Below are positions 1-8,213 of a DNA stretch of 64,000 nt, piece by piece (the first letter of the stretch is position 1; the number at the start of each line of letters is the position of its first letter). The stretch lies in the NCBI GenBank assembly GCA_036960305.1, contig JBALWA010000002.1, positions 1-64,000 on the forward strand, given 5' to 3'. Both the position numbers and the translations under genes were made by a program. The notes under the pieces were generated by a model. That model was not told the DNA's origin and did not search any database. It saw nothing but the letters and a program-made list of their open reading frames with translations. The DNA comes from JBALVT01 sp036960305. Lineage in GTDB: Bacteria > Pseudomonadota > Gammaproteobacteria > Pseudomonadales > Halieaceae.

Positions 1-184
1 CAAGCGAATTTCGTGGAGCGACTAAAATGGCGTTTTCCTGTCCTTAATCGGCAAAGACTCCCATGGACTGACGATGGGGTAGCCGACAAAAAACCCGCCA
101 GTGTGCGAAGAACCTTTCTGCCCGCGCATCAACCCCAATTTTTTGCTAGGGTAGAGCTATATCACGTACCGGGAAGGTAGCTCA

Positions 185-715
185 ATGACACGCATCCTGT
201 TCGCTATTTTAATGCTTATACCCATCACACTGTCTGCTGAGATATACAAAACCGTCGACAAGAATGGCAATGTGACCTACACAGACCAACCGCCGACTGC
301 CGGGAAATCGACGGAAAAGGTCACCCTTAGCCCCACCAATAGCGCCGCACCACCGCCTGAAATTTATCGCCCGGCACAACCCAGTAAAGAGACTGAAGCC
401 GAGACAATGAGCTACGAAATCGCCATTGTAGAACCGGCGACAGAAACAACCATCCCCATGGGCGGAGGCAATTTTTCTGTCTCTGCCAGCGTAAGCCCCT
501 CACTGGCAGCCGGCCAGACGGTGCAACTATTGCTGGACGGTGAGGCCCGCGGGGACCCCCAACTCGCGCCCTCCTGGGCCCTGACCAATGTATTTCGCGG
601 CGCCCACGACCTCACTGTCAGCGTACTTGATGCCGACGGCAAGTCCCTGGCCACCTCAGATTCGATACGGGTCTATGTGATGCGACCCTCCATCAATAAC
701 AAGAACCGCAACTGA
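185..715 (+). CDS. DUF4124 domain secreted protein
   Basis: 176-residue protein with a short hydrophobic signal peptide (residues 1-18, cut near LSA-EIY). Directly after it lies the DUF4124 signature IYKTVDKNGNVTYTDQPP (residues about 20-37), a small N-terminal module found on many gammaproteobacterial envelope proteins. A proline-rich linker follows, then a beta-rich C-terminal half (residues about 75-165) resembling an Ig-like fold. A Shine-Dalgarno GGAAGGT sits 6-7 bases before the ATG. DUF4124 genes often sit beside glnA/ntrBC, which fits the next two genes. The molecular function is unknown; periplasmic location is inferred from the signal peptide. Confidence 0.85.
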   Translation: MTRILFAILMLIPITLSAEIYKTVDKNGNVTYTDQPPTAGKSTEKVTLSPTNSAAPPPEIYRPAQPSKETEAETMSYEIAIVEPATETTIPMGGGNFSVSASVSPSLAAGQTVQLLLDGEARGDPQLAPSWALTNVFRGAHDLTVSVLDADGKSLATSDSIRVYVMRPSINNKNRN

Positions 716-742
716 CCCCACTGGACAGCCCCCTCCCCTTGG

Positions 743-759
743 TGCACCATATTGGTGCG
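743..759 (+). promoter_or_regulatory. NtrC-binding box upstream of ntrBC
   Basis: TGCACCATATTGGTGCG matches the enterobacterial NtrC consensus TGCACC-N5-GGTGCA in 11 of the 12 fixed positions, and is an inverted repeat. It lies about 200 bases upstream of the ntrB start, consistent with NtrC autoregulation. I see no well-spaced sigma-54 -24/-12 element next to it, so it may act as a repressor site for a sigma-70 promoter. Functional assignment is inferred. Confidence 0.7.
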
Positions 760-957
760 CCATAACTTGCGTGTAGACCTTCCCGACACCAATTCCTGGG
801 CCAGCCTGCACCCCAGCTATGTATGTGTGCGCTTACTACCGATTTAGGCCACTGAATAAAAGGCCAGTGAGTCTTTTCGTCCTTAGCCTGGATGTTGGCG
901 CTAAACTTGCTTATCAGAACTACACACCGCGGAAATGCGGTCGACAATGGGGCGGCA

Positions 958-2028
958 ATGCAGCGAGACCAGGACATTCTGGACAACATCAGTACCGGTA
1001 TTATTACGCTGGATGAGAAACTGGTGGTCACCGACATCAATGCCGCCGGCCAGGTACTACTTGAAGTATCCGCCGCACGTATCATCGGTCTGCACGCCAG
1101 CCAACTGGTATCGCAGCCGCAGGACTGGGTACACAGCCTTGAGCAGGCGCTTGAGCGCAATAGCCCCCTGACGCGCCGGGGTATGCCACTGACCTTACAG
1201 ACAGGCCAGGATATTCACGTCGATCTCATCGTCAACCCTGTCGTAGAGACCGACGGCGATCTTCGCTTGATCGCTGAGCTGCAAGCCGTAGACCGATTGC
1301 TGCGAATAAGCCGGGAAGAAGGCATCATCCACGCTCAGGAAACCACCCGCACCGTGATCCGTGGGCTGGCGCACGAAATCAAAAACCCTCTGGGAGGTGT
1401 TCGCGGAGCGGCACAGCTACTCGCCAAAGAGCTGCCTAACGATGAGCTCAAGGAATACACGCAAATCATCATTCGGGAGGCCGATCGCCTGCGGGACCTG
1501 GTGGACCGGTTGCTGGGATCTCACCACCAACTGGCGATGGCGGACCTGAATATCCATGAGATCCTTGAACATGTTCGCAACCTGATCGCCGCCGAGTCGG
1601 GCAACCGAGCGACTATTCACAGGGACTACGACCCCAGTATCCCCGAACTCTCAGGTGACCGTGCGCAACTTATCCAGGCCGTGCTCAACGTGACCCGCAA
1701 TGCCCTGCAGGCGACACAGAAAATAGAGAATTGTGAAATCACACTGCGCACGCGATCCCAGCGCCAATTCACCATCGGTGCCATAAGACACCGGCTGGTC
1801 TGCAGAATCGACATCAGCGACAACGGTCCCGGCGTGCCCGCCGAGCTTCTGCACGCCATTTTTGTGCCCATGGTGACCGGAAGAGCCGATGGGACTGGAT
1901 TGGGGCTATCGATCTCACAAACCATCATTAACCGTCATGGCGGCTTAATGGAGTGCGAGAGCGAACCCGGTAAAACCACTTTTACTATCTACCTTCCTAT
2001 GGATACAAAAAATGACAACACACACTAA
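958..2028 (+). CDS. glnL: Nitrogen regulation sensor histidine kinase NtrB (GlnL)
   Basis: Cytoplasmic histidine kinase/phosphatase that controls NtrC in response to PII and glutamine. It has an N-terminal PAS domain (about 5-115), an H-box GLAHEIKNPLGG, an N-box with NVTRNALQA, a G1 box DNGPGVP and a G2 box GTGLGLSIS, i.e. a complete HisKA plus HATPase pair. With the ATG at 958 the phospho-acceptor is His139, the same number as in E. coli NtrB, and the length is 356 residues (E. coli 349). An in-frame ATG at 892 would add 22 residues with no domain. The gene overlaps ntrC by 17 bases, so the two are translationally coupled. No transmembrane segments are seen. Confidence 0.95.
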   Translation: MQRDQDILDNISTGIITLDEKLVVTDINAAGQVLLEVSAARIIGLHASQLVSQPQDWVHSLEQALERNSPLTRRGMPLTLQTGQDIHVDLIVNPVVETDGDLRLIAELQAVDRLLRISREEGIIHAQETTRTVIRGLAHEIKNPLGGVRGAAQLLAKELPNDELKEYTQIIIREADRLRDLVDRLLGSHHQLAMADLNIHEILEHVRNLIAAESGNRATIHRDYDPSIPELSGDRAQLIQAVLNVTRNALQATQKIENCEITLRTRSQRQFTIGAIRHRLVCRIDISDNGPGVPAELLHAIFVPMVTGRADGTGLGLSISQTIINRHGGLMECESEPGKTTFTIYLPMDTKNDNTH

Positions 2029-3415
2029 GGTCTGGGTAGTAGACGATGACAACTCTATCCGCTGGGTGCTCGAAAAAGCACTCACCCAGGCGGGCATTGA
2101 CAACGATAGCTTTGAGGACGGCGAGCGCCTGCTGGAGCGTCTCAACACAGAGCAACCCGACGTCATCATCAGCGACATACGGATGCCGGGGATCGATGGC
2201 CTGGAGCTACTGTCCCTCATTAACGAGAAGTACCCGGACCTACCCGTTATCATCACTACCGCCCACTCAGATCTTGATAGCGCGGTCGCCTCCTACCAAC
2301 GCGGTGCTTTTGAGTACCTGCCCAAACCCTTTGATATTGATGAAGTCATCACAATTACTGAGCGCGCTCTTGCCCATGCCAGCGAAAAGCGCGGTGAGCT
2401 ACCCGTCCAGGAGGAGTTGCCTACAGCGGAAATCATAGGCGAGGCTCCCGCCATGCAGGAGGTCTTCAGGGCCATTGGCCGCCTTGCGCACAGTAATATC
2501 ACGGTATTGATCAACGGCGAATCAGGTACCGGCAAAGAACTGGTAGCCCACGCACTGCACAAACACAGCCCTCGGGCCAAAAGCCCCTTTATTGCACTCA
2601 ACATGGCGGCGATACCCAAAGACTTGATGGAATCGGAGTTGTTCGGGCACGAAAAAGGCGCCTTCACCGGAGCCAACAGCAAACGGGAAGGCCGCTTTGA
2701 ACAGGCCGATGGCGGCACCCTGTTTCTCGATGAGATCGGCGATATGCCCGCCGAAACCCAGACCCGCTTGCTGCGAGTATTGGCTGATGGAGAATTCTAT
2801 CGGGTAGGGGGCCATATCTCCGTGAAGGTGGATGTGCGTATTATTGCCGCCACCCATCAAAACCTGGAACACCTGGTTCAACAGGGGGCTTTCCGGGAAG
2901 ACCTGTTCCATCGCCTGAACGTTATCCGCATTCACATCCCAAAATTGGCTGAGCGACGCGAGGACATTCCCCGGCTGATGCAGTATTTTTTCCAAAAAGC
3001 CGCCGAGGAGCTGGGCGGGGAGCCCAAAGTACTGCTTCCGGAAAGTGAAAAATTCCTCACTGAACTGGCATGGCCCGGCAATGTGCGCCAGCTGGAAAAT
3101 ACCTGTCGCTGGATTACGGTTATGGCCTCAGGCAGGGAAATTCATTTAGCTGACCTGCCCCCGGAGCTGGGGATACAATCGGCACCGGTGCCGACGGAGC
3201 AGCAAAACGACTGGCAAACGCTACTGCACCAGTGGGCCCGCAATGAACTCATACTGGGAAAACACCACATCCTGTCCGAGGCAACCCCCGAGTTCGAACG
3301 AGTGATGATCGAGGTCGCTCTGGCCCACTCCCAGGGCCGGAAACGGGATGCCGCTGAATTACTTGGTTGGGGGCGGAATACGCTCACCCGCAAGATGAAA
3401 GAATTGAATATGTAG
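2012..3415 (+). CDS. glnG: Nitrogen regulation response regulator NtrC (GlnG)
   Basis: Sigma-54-dependent enhancer-binding activator of nitrogen-assimilation genes, phosphorylated by NtrB. It has a receiver domain (1-120) with acidic pocket D11-D13, phospho-acceptor D55 and KP motif in YLPKPFD. The AAA+ domain (about 140-370) carries Walker A GESGTGKE (169-176) and the sigma-54 contact loop GAFTGA (216-221). A Fis-type helix-turn-helix ends the protein (AAELLGWGRNTLTRKMKEL). Length 467, typical for NtrC (E. coli 469). It converges on trmL with an 18-base gap and no obvious terminator between them. Confidence 0.97.
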   Translation: MTTHTKVWVVDDDNSIRWVLEKALTQAGIDNDSFEDGERLLERLNTEQPDVIISDIRMPGIDGLELLSLINEKYPDLPVIITTAHSDLDSAVASYQRGAFEYLPKPFDIDEVITITERALAHASEKRGELPVQEELPTAEIIGEAPAMQEVFRAIGRLAHSNITVLINGESGTGKELVAHALHKHSPRAKSPFIALNMAAIPKDLMESELFGHEKGAFTGANSKREGRFEQADGGTLFLDEIGDMPAETQTRLLRVLADGEFYRVGGHISVKVDVRIIAATHQNLEHLVQQGAFREDLFHRLNVIRIHIPKLAERREDIPRLMQYFFQKAAEELGGEPKVLLPESEKFLTELAWPGNVRQLENTCRWITVMASGREIHLADLPPELGIQSAPVPTEQQNDWQTLLHQWARNELILGKHHILSEATPEFERVMIEVALAHSQGRKRDAAELLGWGRNTLTRKMKELNM

Positions 3416-3433
3416 CCGGAAGGCAGGCAGTAG

Positions 3434-3901
3434 TTAGCCGGACGCGCCGTCAAACGCTTGCTGGCGCCAAGCCTCGTAGCTAACAATAGCCACGGCATTC
3501 GACAGGTTCAGGCTTCGGCTCCCGGCCTGCATGGGAATTCTGGCCCGAAGCTCAGGCGCGATCGAATCCAGGACAACCGGCGGCAGGCCGCTGGTTTCAG
3601 AACCAAACAGAAGTATGTCATCGGGCTGATAGGCGATAGAGGCATGATCAACCACACCCTTGGTGGTACAGGCAATAATACGTCGGCCTGGCAGACTATC
3701 CACAAAAGCGGCGAAATTTATGTGTCGGCTGACCCTCGCCATATCATGATAATCCAGCCCCGCCCGTCGCACATTTTTTTCTTCCAGGTTAAATCCCAGG
3801 GGCTCGATCAAGTGCAGGCAGCAGCCGTTATTGGCGGACAGCCGTATGATGTTGCCTGTATTGGGGGCTATACGGGGCTCGAATAAAGCAATATGAAACA
3901 T
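3434..3901 (-). CDS. trmL: tRNA (cytidine/uridine(34)-2'-O)-methyltransferase TrmL
   Basis: SPOUT-class methyltransferase that 2'-O-methylates the wobble base of tRNA-Leu isoacceptors using S-adenosylmethionine. The start MFHIALFEPRIAPNTGN is the typical TrmL N-terminus. The knotted C-terminal half contains LLFGSETSGLP and the SRSLNLSNAVAI motif that binds the cofactor. Length 155 residues from the ATG at 3901 (E. coli 157). An upstream ATG at 3925 would add eight residues unlike the family, so I prefer 3901. It follows secB on the same strand but is separated from it by a strong inverted repeat. Confidence 0.95.
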   Translation of the reverse strand: MFHIALFEPRIAPNTGNIIRLSANNGCCLHLIEPLGFNLEEKNVRRAGLDYHDMARVSRHINFAAFVDSLPGRRIIACTTKGVVDHASIAYQPDDILLFGSETSGLPPVVLDSIAPELRARIPMQAGSRSLNLSNAVAIVSYEAWRQQAFDGASG

Positions 3902-3915
3902 TGAGGACAGGCCAG

Positions 3916-3968
3916 AGAACTGCATGCCCGGGCGCTACAGAAACGCCCGGGCTTTGAACTGCAGTTCT
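3916..3968 (-). terminator. Nested inverted repeat between secB and trmL
   Basis: Inner arms 3926-3934 and 3944-3952 (GCCCGGGCG/CGCCCGGGC) form a perfect 9-bp GC-rich stem with a 9-base loop. Outer arms 3916-3924 and 3960-3968 (AGAACTGCA/TGCAGTTCT) can extend it, and the outer arm overlaps the secB stop codon. No T-run follows on either strand, so this may be an attenuating or 3'-end-stabilising hairpin instead of a classical intrinsic terminator. Confidence 0.5.
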
Positions 3969-4470
3969 AGTGCGTAGCGGCTGCTTCAGCGCCACCCTCT
4001 TCGGCCTGCTTCTGGGCCTGTACCAGTGCCTGTTGGTACAGCGCGTCAAAATTAACCGGCGCTAACATCACGGGTGGGAAACCCCCTTTAACACAGACAG
4101 AGTCTATGTTTTCACGTGCGTATGGAAACAGGATGTTGGGCGCTGCTGTTCCCAGGATGCGGCGCAAGTCTTCACCCTCAAAACCGGTGATGAAAAATAT
4201 ACCTGCCTGCTGCACTTCAACCAAAAAGGCGGTTTCTTCCTCTATCTTGGAAGTAATGGTGATGGTTAAAACCACTTCATAATTGCCTTCATCATCAATC
4301 TTGTCGCTCTTGGTATTGAGCTCGACATTGACCTTGGGCTGCCACTGTTTTTTGAAAACATCGGGGGTCGATGGTGATTCAAAAGACAGGTCCTTTGCAT
4401 AAATTCGCTGCATGACAAACTGCTGCTGTGGCTGCTCTTCCTGATTTGCTACTGCATCTTCCTCGGCCAT
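3967..4470 (-). CDS. secB: Protein-export chaperone SecB
   Basis: Cytosolic tetrameric chaperone that keeps secretory preproteins unfolded and delivers them to SecA. The protein has the family core: FVMQRIYAKDLSFESPSTPDVF near the start, VNVELNTKSDKI, VVLTITIT, and the IFFITGFEGEDLRRILG and NILFPYARE segments. An acidic, glutamine-rich N-terminal tail and an alanine-rich C-terminal tail are normal for SecB. Length 167 residues from ATG 4470 (E. coli 155); an in-frame ATG five codons upstream (4485) is also possible. It lies in a minus-strand run with glutaredoxin and rhodanese genes, the conserved arrangement in gammaproteobacteria. Confidence 0.96.
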   Translation of the reverse strand: MAEEDAVANQEEQPQQQFVMQRIYAKDLSFESPSTPDVFKKQWQPKVNVELNTKSDKIDDEGNYEVVLTITITSKIEEETAFLVEVQQAGIFFITGFEGEDLRRILGTAAPNILFPYARENIDSVCVKGGFPPVMLAPVNFDALYQQALVQAQKQAEEGGAEAAATH

Positions 4471-4526
4471 AACTCTGTTCTCCATTTAATTAGTATATAG
4501 GTTGGGTAAGTAAAAGATCGCGGACA

Positions 4527-4787
4527 CTATGCCGCGTTAAACAATTCGTCCAGTTTTCCCTGCCGCTCGAGCAAGTGAAGATCATCGAAGCCACCAATAT
4601 GCCGATCGCCAATCCAGATCTGCGGTACCGTGTGACGCCCACTCAGCTCCATCATTTCACGGCGTAACGCCGGCGCACCATCCACTCCGATATCCCGGTA
4701 TTGGACTCGGTGATGGTCCAACAGGCTCCTGGCCCTCATACAATAGGGGCAGAACCGGGTGGAATACATTGTAACTTCAGCTGACAT
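4527..4787 (-). CDS. grxC: Glutaredoxin 3 (GrxC)
   Basis: Small cytosolic dithiol glutaredoxin that reduces disulfides with glutathione. The active site CPYC appears at residues 11-14 in VTMYSTRFCPYCMRA, followed by the glutathione-binding TVPQIWIGD (cis-Pro) and GGFDDLH motifs. Length 86 residues from the ATG at 4787 (E. coli GrxC 83). A longer frame to 4856 exists, but its extra 23 residues precede the first strand and run back into the end of the rhodanese gene, so 4787 is preferred. It lies 19 bases after the rhodanese gene. Confidence 0.94.
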   Translation of the reverse strand: MSAEVTMYSTRFCPYCMRARSLLDHHRVQYRDIGVDGAPALRREMMELSGRHTVPQIWIGDRHIGGFDDLHLLERQGKLDELFNAA

Positions 4788-4806
4788 TATTTTTCCGATT
4801 CCGACG

Positions 4807-5220
4807 CTATTTGACCGTGGGTAACTGCAGGTTACTCCACTCCAACATACCGCCACTCATTTTATACACCTGCTCAAAACCACTGGCCCTGAGCTGCTTG
4901 CCGGCCGCGCCCGCCTGCTGGCCCATCTTACATACCAAGACTATGGGGCTGGATTTATGTTTTTCAAGCTCTCCGATACGAGATTCCACCCTGGCTGCCG
5001 GAATATTCAGTGCCTCAACGATATGACCCTGCTTGTAATCCCCCGCATCGCGTAAATCCAGGAATACCCCGTTCTCGGCATTCACCAGGTTAATCGCCTG
5101 CTGCGGCGACAACGAGGGGCCGGACTTTCGCGATTCGTGAAACACCAGCATCGCTATTACGGCGACCAAAGCGGCCACTACCATCCACTGCTGAGCCAAA
5201 AACTCAAGAATTAAAGCCAT
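4807..5220 (-). CDS. Membrane-anchored rhodanese-like protein
   Basis: 137-residue protein with one N-terminal membrane span (about 5-25, WMVVAALVAVIAMLVF) and a single rhodanese domain (about 35-130). The active-site loop reads VCKMGQQAG, so the catalytic cysteine is present. Members beside secB-grxC (YibN in E. coli) are inner-membrane proteins recently linked to membrane-protein insertion, while sulfurtransferase substrates remain uncertain. The start at 5220 gives the usual hydrophobic N-terminus; the frame extends to 5304 without family support. First gene of the minus-strand group rhodanese-grxC-secB. Confidence 0.88.
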   Translation of the reverse strand: MALILEFLAQQWMVVAALVAVIAMLVFHESRKSGPSLSPQQAINLVNAENGVFLDLRDAGDYKQGHIVEALNIPAARVESRIGELEKHKSSPIVLVCKMGQQAGAAGKQLRASGFEQVYKMSGGMLEWSNLQLPTVK

Positions 5221-5239
5221 GATAAGATTTTGTCCGTAC

Positions 5240-5267
5240 TTTATAGGCGGGTTTAGAGGGCAGTCAG
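5240..5267 (-). promoter_or_regulatory. Candidate sigma-70 promoter for rhodanese-grxC-secB
   Basis: On the minus strand CTGACT (5267-5262), a 16-base spacer and TATAAA (5245-5240) match the -35 (4/6) and -10 (5/6) consensus. It lies about 20 bases upstream of the rhodanese start codon. Seen by eye only. Confidence 0.4.
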
Positions 5268-5353
5268 CGCCAGAAACGCCATTCCCGGGGCCATTATGCC
5301 CCAAGGCTGCTCAAAAAGGCGGCAATTATACAGGGCAGGCTTGGAACAAGTCT

Positions 5354-5382
5354 ATGTCATCCGCGCCCAGACAAGGTAAAAT
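5354..5382 (+). promoter_or_regulatory. Candidate sigma-70 promoter for gpmI-envC-ctpA-yibQ
   Basis: ATGTCA (5354-5359), a 17-base spacer and TAAAAT (5377-5382) match the -35 (4/6) and -10 (5/6) consensus. It ends 45 bases before the gpmI ATG. The divergent promoter for the rhodanese operon lies about 90 bases to the left. Confidence 0.45.
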
Positions 5383-5427
5383 GCCGCGCTCTGCAAACGC
5401 TGGCAGTTAATCTATTCTGGAAGCAAC

Positions 5428-6984
5428 ATGAGTGAAAACGGCGCATCACCTACAGTTCTCATCATCCTCGATGGTTGGGGTTACCGCGAGGAAACCCGCG
5501 ACAACGCTATCGCCAATGCGACAACCCCCAATTGGGACAGACTCTGGGCTGAGTCGCCCCACACCCTGGTCTCCGGTTCCGGCCTGGATGTTGGCCTCCC
5601 GGAGGGGCAAATGGGGAACTCGGAGGTCGGCCATATGAGCCTGGGTTCTGGTCGCGTCGTCTACCAGAGCATCAGTCGTATCGATAAAGCGATCACCGAC
5701 GGCAGCTTTGACCAGACACCTGCCTATGTCCGCGCCATCGACAAGGCCAATACAGCCGACGGCAATCTGCACATTTTCGGCCTGCTATCTGCCGGCGGGG
5801 TGCACAGCCATGAAGACCAGATTGCCGCTGCAATCAAGATGGCGGCGGAACAATGCACAGGCAGGGTATACCTGCATGCCTTTCTCGACGGACGCGATAC
5901 ACCGCCACGTAGCGCAGCCAGGTCACTGGAAAAAGCTGACGCGCAACTGCAGGCACTGGGCTGTGGCCGGGTGGCAAGTATTATCGGTCGTTTTTATGCC
6001 ATGGACCGGGACAACCGCTGGGACCGAGTTGAAGAGGCCTACCGACTGCTGACCGAGGGCAGGGCCACCTATACCGCGCAGACCACCAGTGCGGCTCTGG
6101 AGGCTGCCTATGCACGCGATGAAAACGACGAATTCGTGAAAGCCACGGTGATACGTGGTGAGCAGGACGAAGAAGCCCTGGTCCAGGACAATGACAGCGT
6201 GTTGTTTATGAACTTCCGCGCTGACCGGGCGCGCCAATTAACCCAGGCCTTCGTTAATCCGGCTTTTGACAACTTTGAACGCCCAGTCATCCCCGCCCTC
6301 GCGGATTTCGTGATGACTACAGAATACTCTGCGGACATCAACGCTGCCGTCGCCTTCCCCCCGACTTCGCTGACCAACGTATTGGGAGATTACCTGGCCC
6401 AACAGGGAAAAACCCAGCTCCGTATCGCTGAGACGGAAAAATATGCCCACGTTACCTTCTTTTTCAGTGGCGGGCGAGAGGCCTTATTTACCGGCGAAGA
6501 GCGTATTTTGGTGCCCTCGCCAGACGTGGAAACCTACGACCTGCAGCCCGAAATGAGCGCACCGGAACTGACAGATAAATTGGTGGAAGCCATTCACTCC
6601 GGCGGCTTTGACCTGATCGTCTGTAACTACGCCAATGGCGATATGGTCGGCCATACCGGCATGTTCGATGCGGCTGTTAAAGCCGTCGAGGCGCTTGACA
6701 GTTGCATCGGTCGCGTCGAGTCCGCGCTTTTAGAGGTCGGCGGTCAGGCCCTGATTACGGCGGATCACGGGAATTGTGAACAGATGACCGACTACGAGTC
6801 AGGTCAGCTCCACACCCAACACACCACCGAGCGGGTTCCTCTGGTTTATGTCGGAAACAGGCAACTATCCCTCAATCCAGATGGTGGCATATTGGCGGAT
6901 ATCGCCCCCACTCTGCTCGCACTGATGGGCTTGTCACAACCCGAAGAAATGACCGGCTGCAACCTGACGGAGACGCCGAACTGA
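5428..6984 (+). CDS. gpmI: 2,3-bisphosphoglycerate-independent phosphoglycerate mutase
   Basis: Manganese-dependent enzyme interconverting 3- and 2-phosphoglycerate in glycolysis/gluconeogenesis. Metal-binding D15 lies in LIILDGWG and the phospho-accepting serine S65 in GNSEVGH. The catalytic segments HAFLDGRDTPP, GRFYAMDRDNRWDR, NYANGDMVGHTG and ITADHGNCEQM are all intact. Length 518 residues, close to E. coli GpmI (514). It is first in a plus-strand operon with envC; its stop overlaps the proposed CTG start of envC by two bases. The gpmI-envC pairing is conserved in gammaproteobacteria. Confidence 0.98.
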   Translation: MSENGASPTVLIILDGWGYREETRDNAIANATTPNWDRLWAESPHTLVSGSGLDVGLPEGQMGNSEVGHMSLGSGRVVYQSISRIDKAITDGSFDQTPAYVRAIDKANTADGNLHIFGLLSAGGVHSHEDQIAAAIKMAAEQCTGRVYLHAFLDGRDTPPRSAARSLEKADAQLQALGCGRVASIIGRFYAMDRDNRWDRVEEAYRLLTEGRATYTAQTTSAALEAAYARDENDEFVKATVIRGEQDEEALVQDNDSVLFMNFRADRARQLTQAFVNPAFDNFERPVIPALADFVMTTEYSADINAAVAFPPTSLTNVLGDYLAQQGKTQLRIAETEKYAHVTFFFSGGREALFTGEERILVPSPDVETYDLQPEMSAPELTDKLVEAIHSGGFDLIVCNYANGDMVGHTGMFDAAVKAVEALDSCIGRVESALLEVGGQALITADHGNCEQMTDYESGQLHTQHTTERVPLVYVGNRQLSLNPDGGILADIAPTLLALMGLSQPEEMTGCNLTETPN

Positions 6985-8150
6985 ACCCCACAGGACGCAG
7001 CTTCCTGCCATGGCACATTCTGGCAATTGCCTGCGCACTGCTATGCCTGCCGCTCGTACTCAGCGCCCAATCCGATGAAGAACTGGCGCGCTCGCAACTA
7101 AAAAAGTTGCAGCGGGATATGGCAAAAATTACCCGGGAAATCTCCAGCGAAAAAGCACGCAAGAATAACCTGCAAACACAGCTTCGCCAGGCAGAAATCA
7201 ACCTGGGCGCCCTGCAAGGGCAGATTCATGACAATGAGGCTGCGCTCGTTGAGGCCAAAGAGCAACTGGCCAAGCTTAAGCTGGAGCGCAGCGAGCTGGA
7301 GAAGGCACGGGACAAGCAACAAGCCGCTATCGCTCGGGAGCTGAAAAGCGCCTACCAAATGGGGCGCCAAAGCCAGGTCAAAGTGCTGCTAAGCCAGGAA
7401 GCCCCTGATACGGTAGCCCGGACCCTTGCCTACCATCGTTACTTCCTCGCCGCGCGTAGTGAGCACCTGGACCGCTACCGGCAGACTCTGATAAAAATCG
7501 CCGCATTGGAGCCACAAATCCTGAGCGTGTCGAAGCAGCTCGAAGATACCGGGATTACGCTTGAGACGCAGCGCAAAAACCTGAGCAAGGCCCAGGCGAA
7601 CCGCGAACTGGCCGTGGCCAACCTGGCAGCCAGTATTCTCAGCAAGGGTGGCAAGCTGAAACAAATGGAAGACGACCGCAAAGAGCTGGAGCGACTTCTG
7701 GAGGCTATTGAGGTCGCCGTGATCAACCTGCAGGTACCCAGTAATTACAAGGCATTCAAATCAGCCATGGGAAAAATGCCCTGGCCTGTCGCGGACAAAA
7801 AGCCCAGTAATCGTTTTGGCAAATCCCGCAATGAAGGCAAGATGCGCTGGCAGGGCGTTTCCATTCCGGCGCGGGAAGGGACCTCCGTCACCGCCATTCA
7901 CCACGGCCGGGTCGTCTACGCAGACTGGTTCCGGGGCTCAGGGCTACTGCTGATTATCGATCACGGCGATGGTTATATGAGCCTGTATGCCCACAACCAG
8001 ACTCTGCTCAAAGAGGTTGGCGAGTGGGTCACTGCGAGCACACCGGTCAGTACCGTCGGCAGCAGTGGCGGCCAGGAAAGCGCGGCGCTTTACTTTGAGA
8101 TCCGCCACAACGGCAAGCCCACCAATCCGGCCAGTTGGTGCCGGGGATAA
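6981..8150 (+). CDS. envC: Murein hydrolase activator EnvC (CTG start proposed)
   Basis: Periplasmic activator of the cell-division amidases AmiA/AmiB. An N-terminal signal peptide (WHILAIACALLCLPLVLSA), a long coiled coil (about 30-240) and a C-terminal LytM/M23 domain are visible. The LytM domain lacks the zinc ligands of active enzymes (SLYAHNQ in place of HxH), as expected for EnvC, which binds amidases instead of cutting. There is no ATG, GTG or TTG that would include the signal peptide: the first such codon is ATG 7107, 42 codons in. CTG 6981 overlaps the gpmI stop (CTGA) and has GGAG eight bases upstream, giving 389 residues (E. coli 419). The start is an inference; the gene identity is secure. 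Confidence 0.9.
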   Translation: MNPTGRSFLPWHILAIACALLCLPLVLSAQSDEELARSQLKKLQRDMAKITREISSEKARKNNLQTQLRQAEINLGALQGQIHDNEAALVEAKEQLAKLKLERSELEKARDKQQAAIARELKSAYQMGRQSQVKVLLSQEAPDTVARTLAYHRYFLAARSEHLDRYRQTLIKIAALEPQILSVSKQLEDTGITLETQRKNLSKAQANRELAVANLAASILSKGGKLKQMEDDRKELERLLEAIEVAVINLQVPSNYKAFKSAMGKMPWPVADKKPSNRFGKSRNEGKMRWQGVSIPAREGTSVTAIHHGRVVYADWFRGSGLLLIIDHGDGYMSLYAHNQTLLKEVGEWVTASTPVSTVGSSGGQESAALYFEIRHNGKPTNPASWCRG

Positions 8151-8213
8151 GCCACGCATTCACCGTCACCGGCAAACCGTATATTCTTCACCGAATAGGT
8201 TACACTTAGCCTC

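Noticed and set aside
749..775. Possible sigma-54 promoter overlapping the NtrC box (TTGG ... TTGC)
   Set aside because: GG and GC are 13 bases apart where the promoter needs 10, so spacing is wrong.
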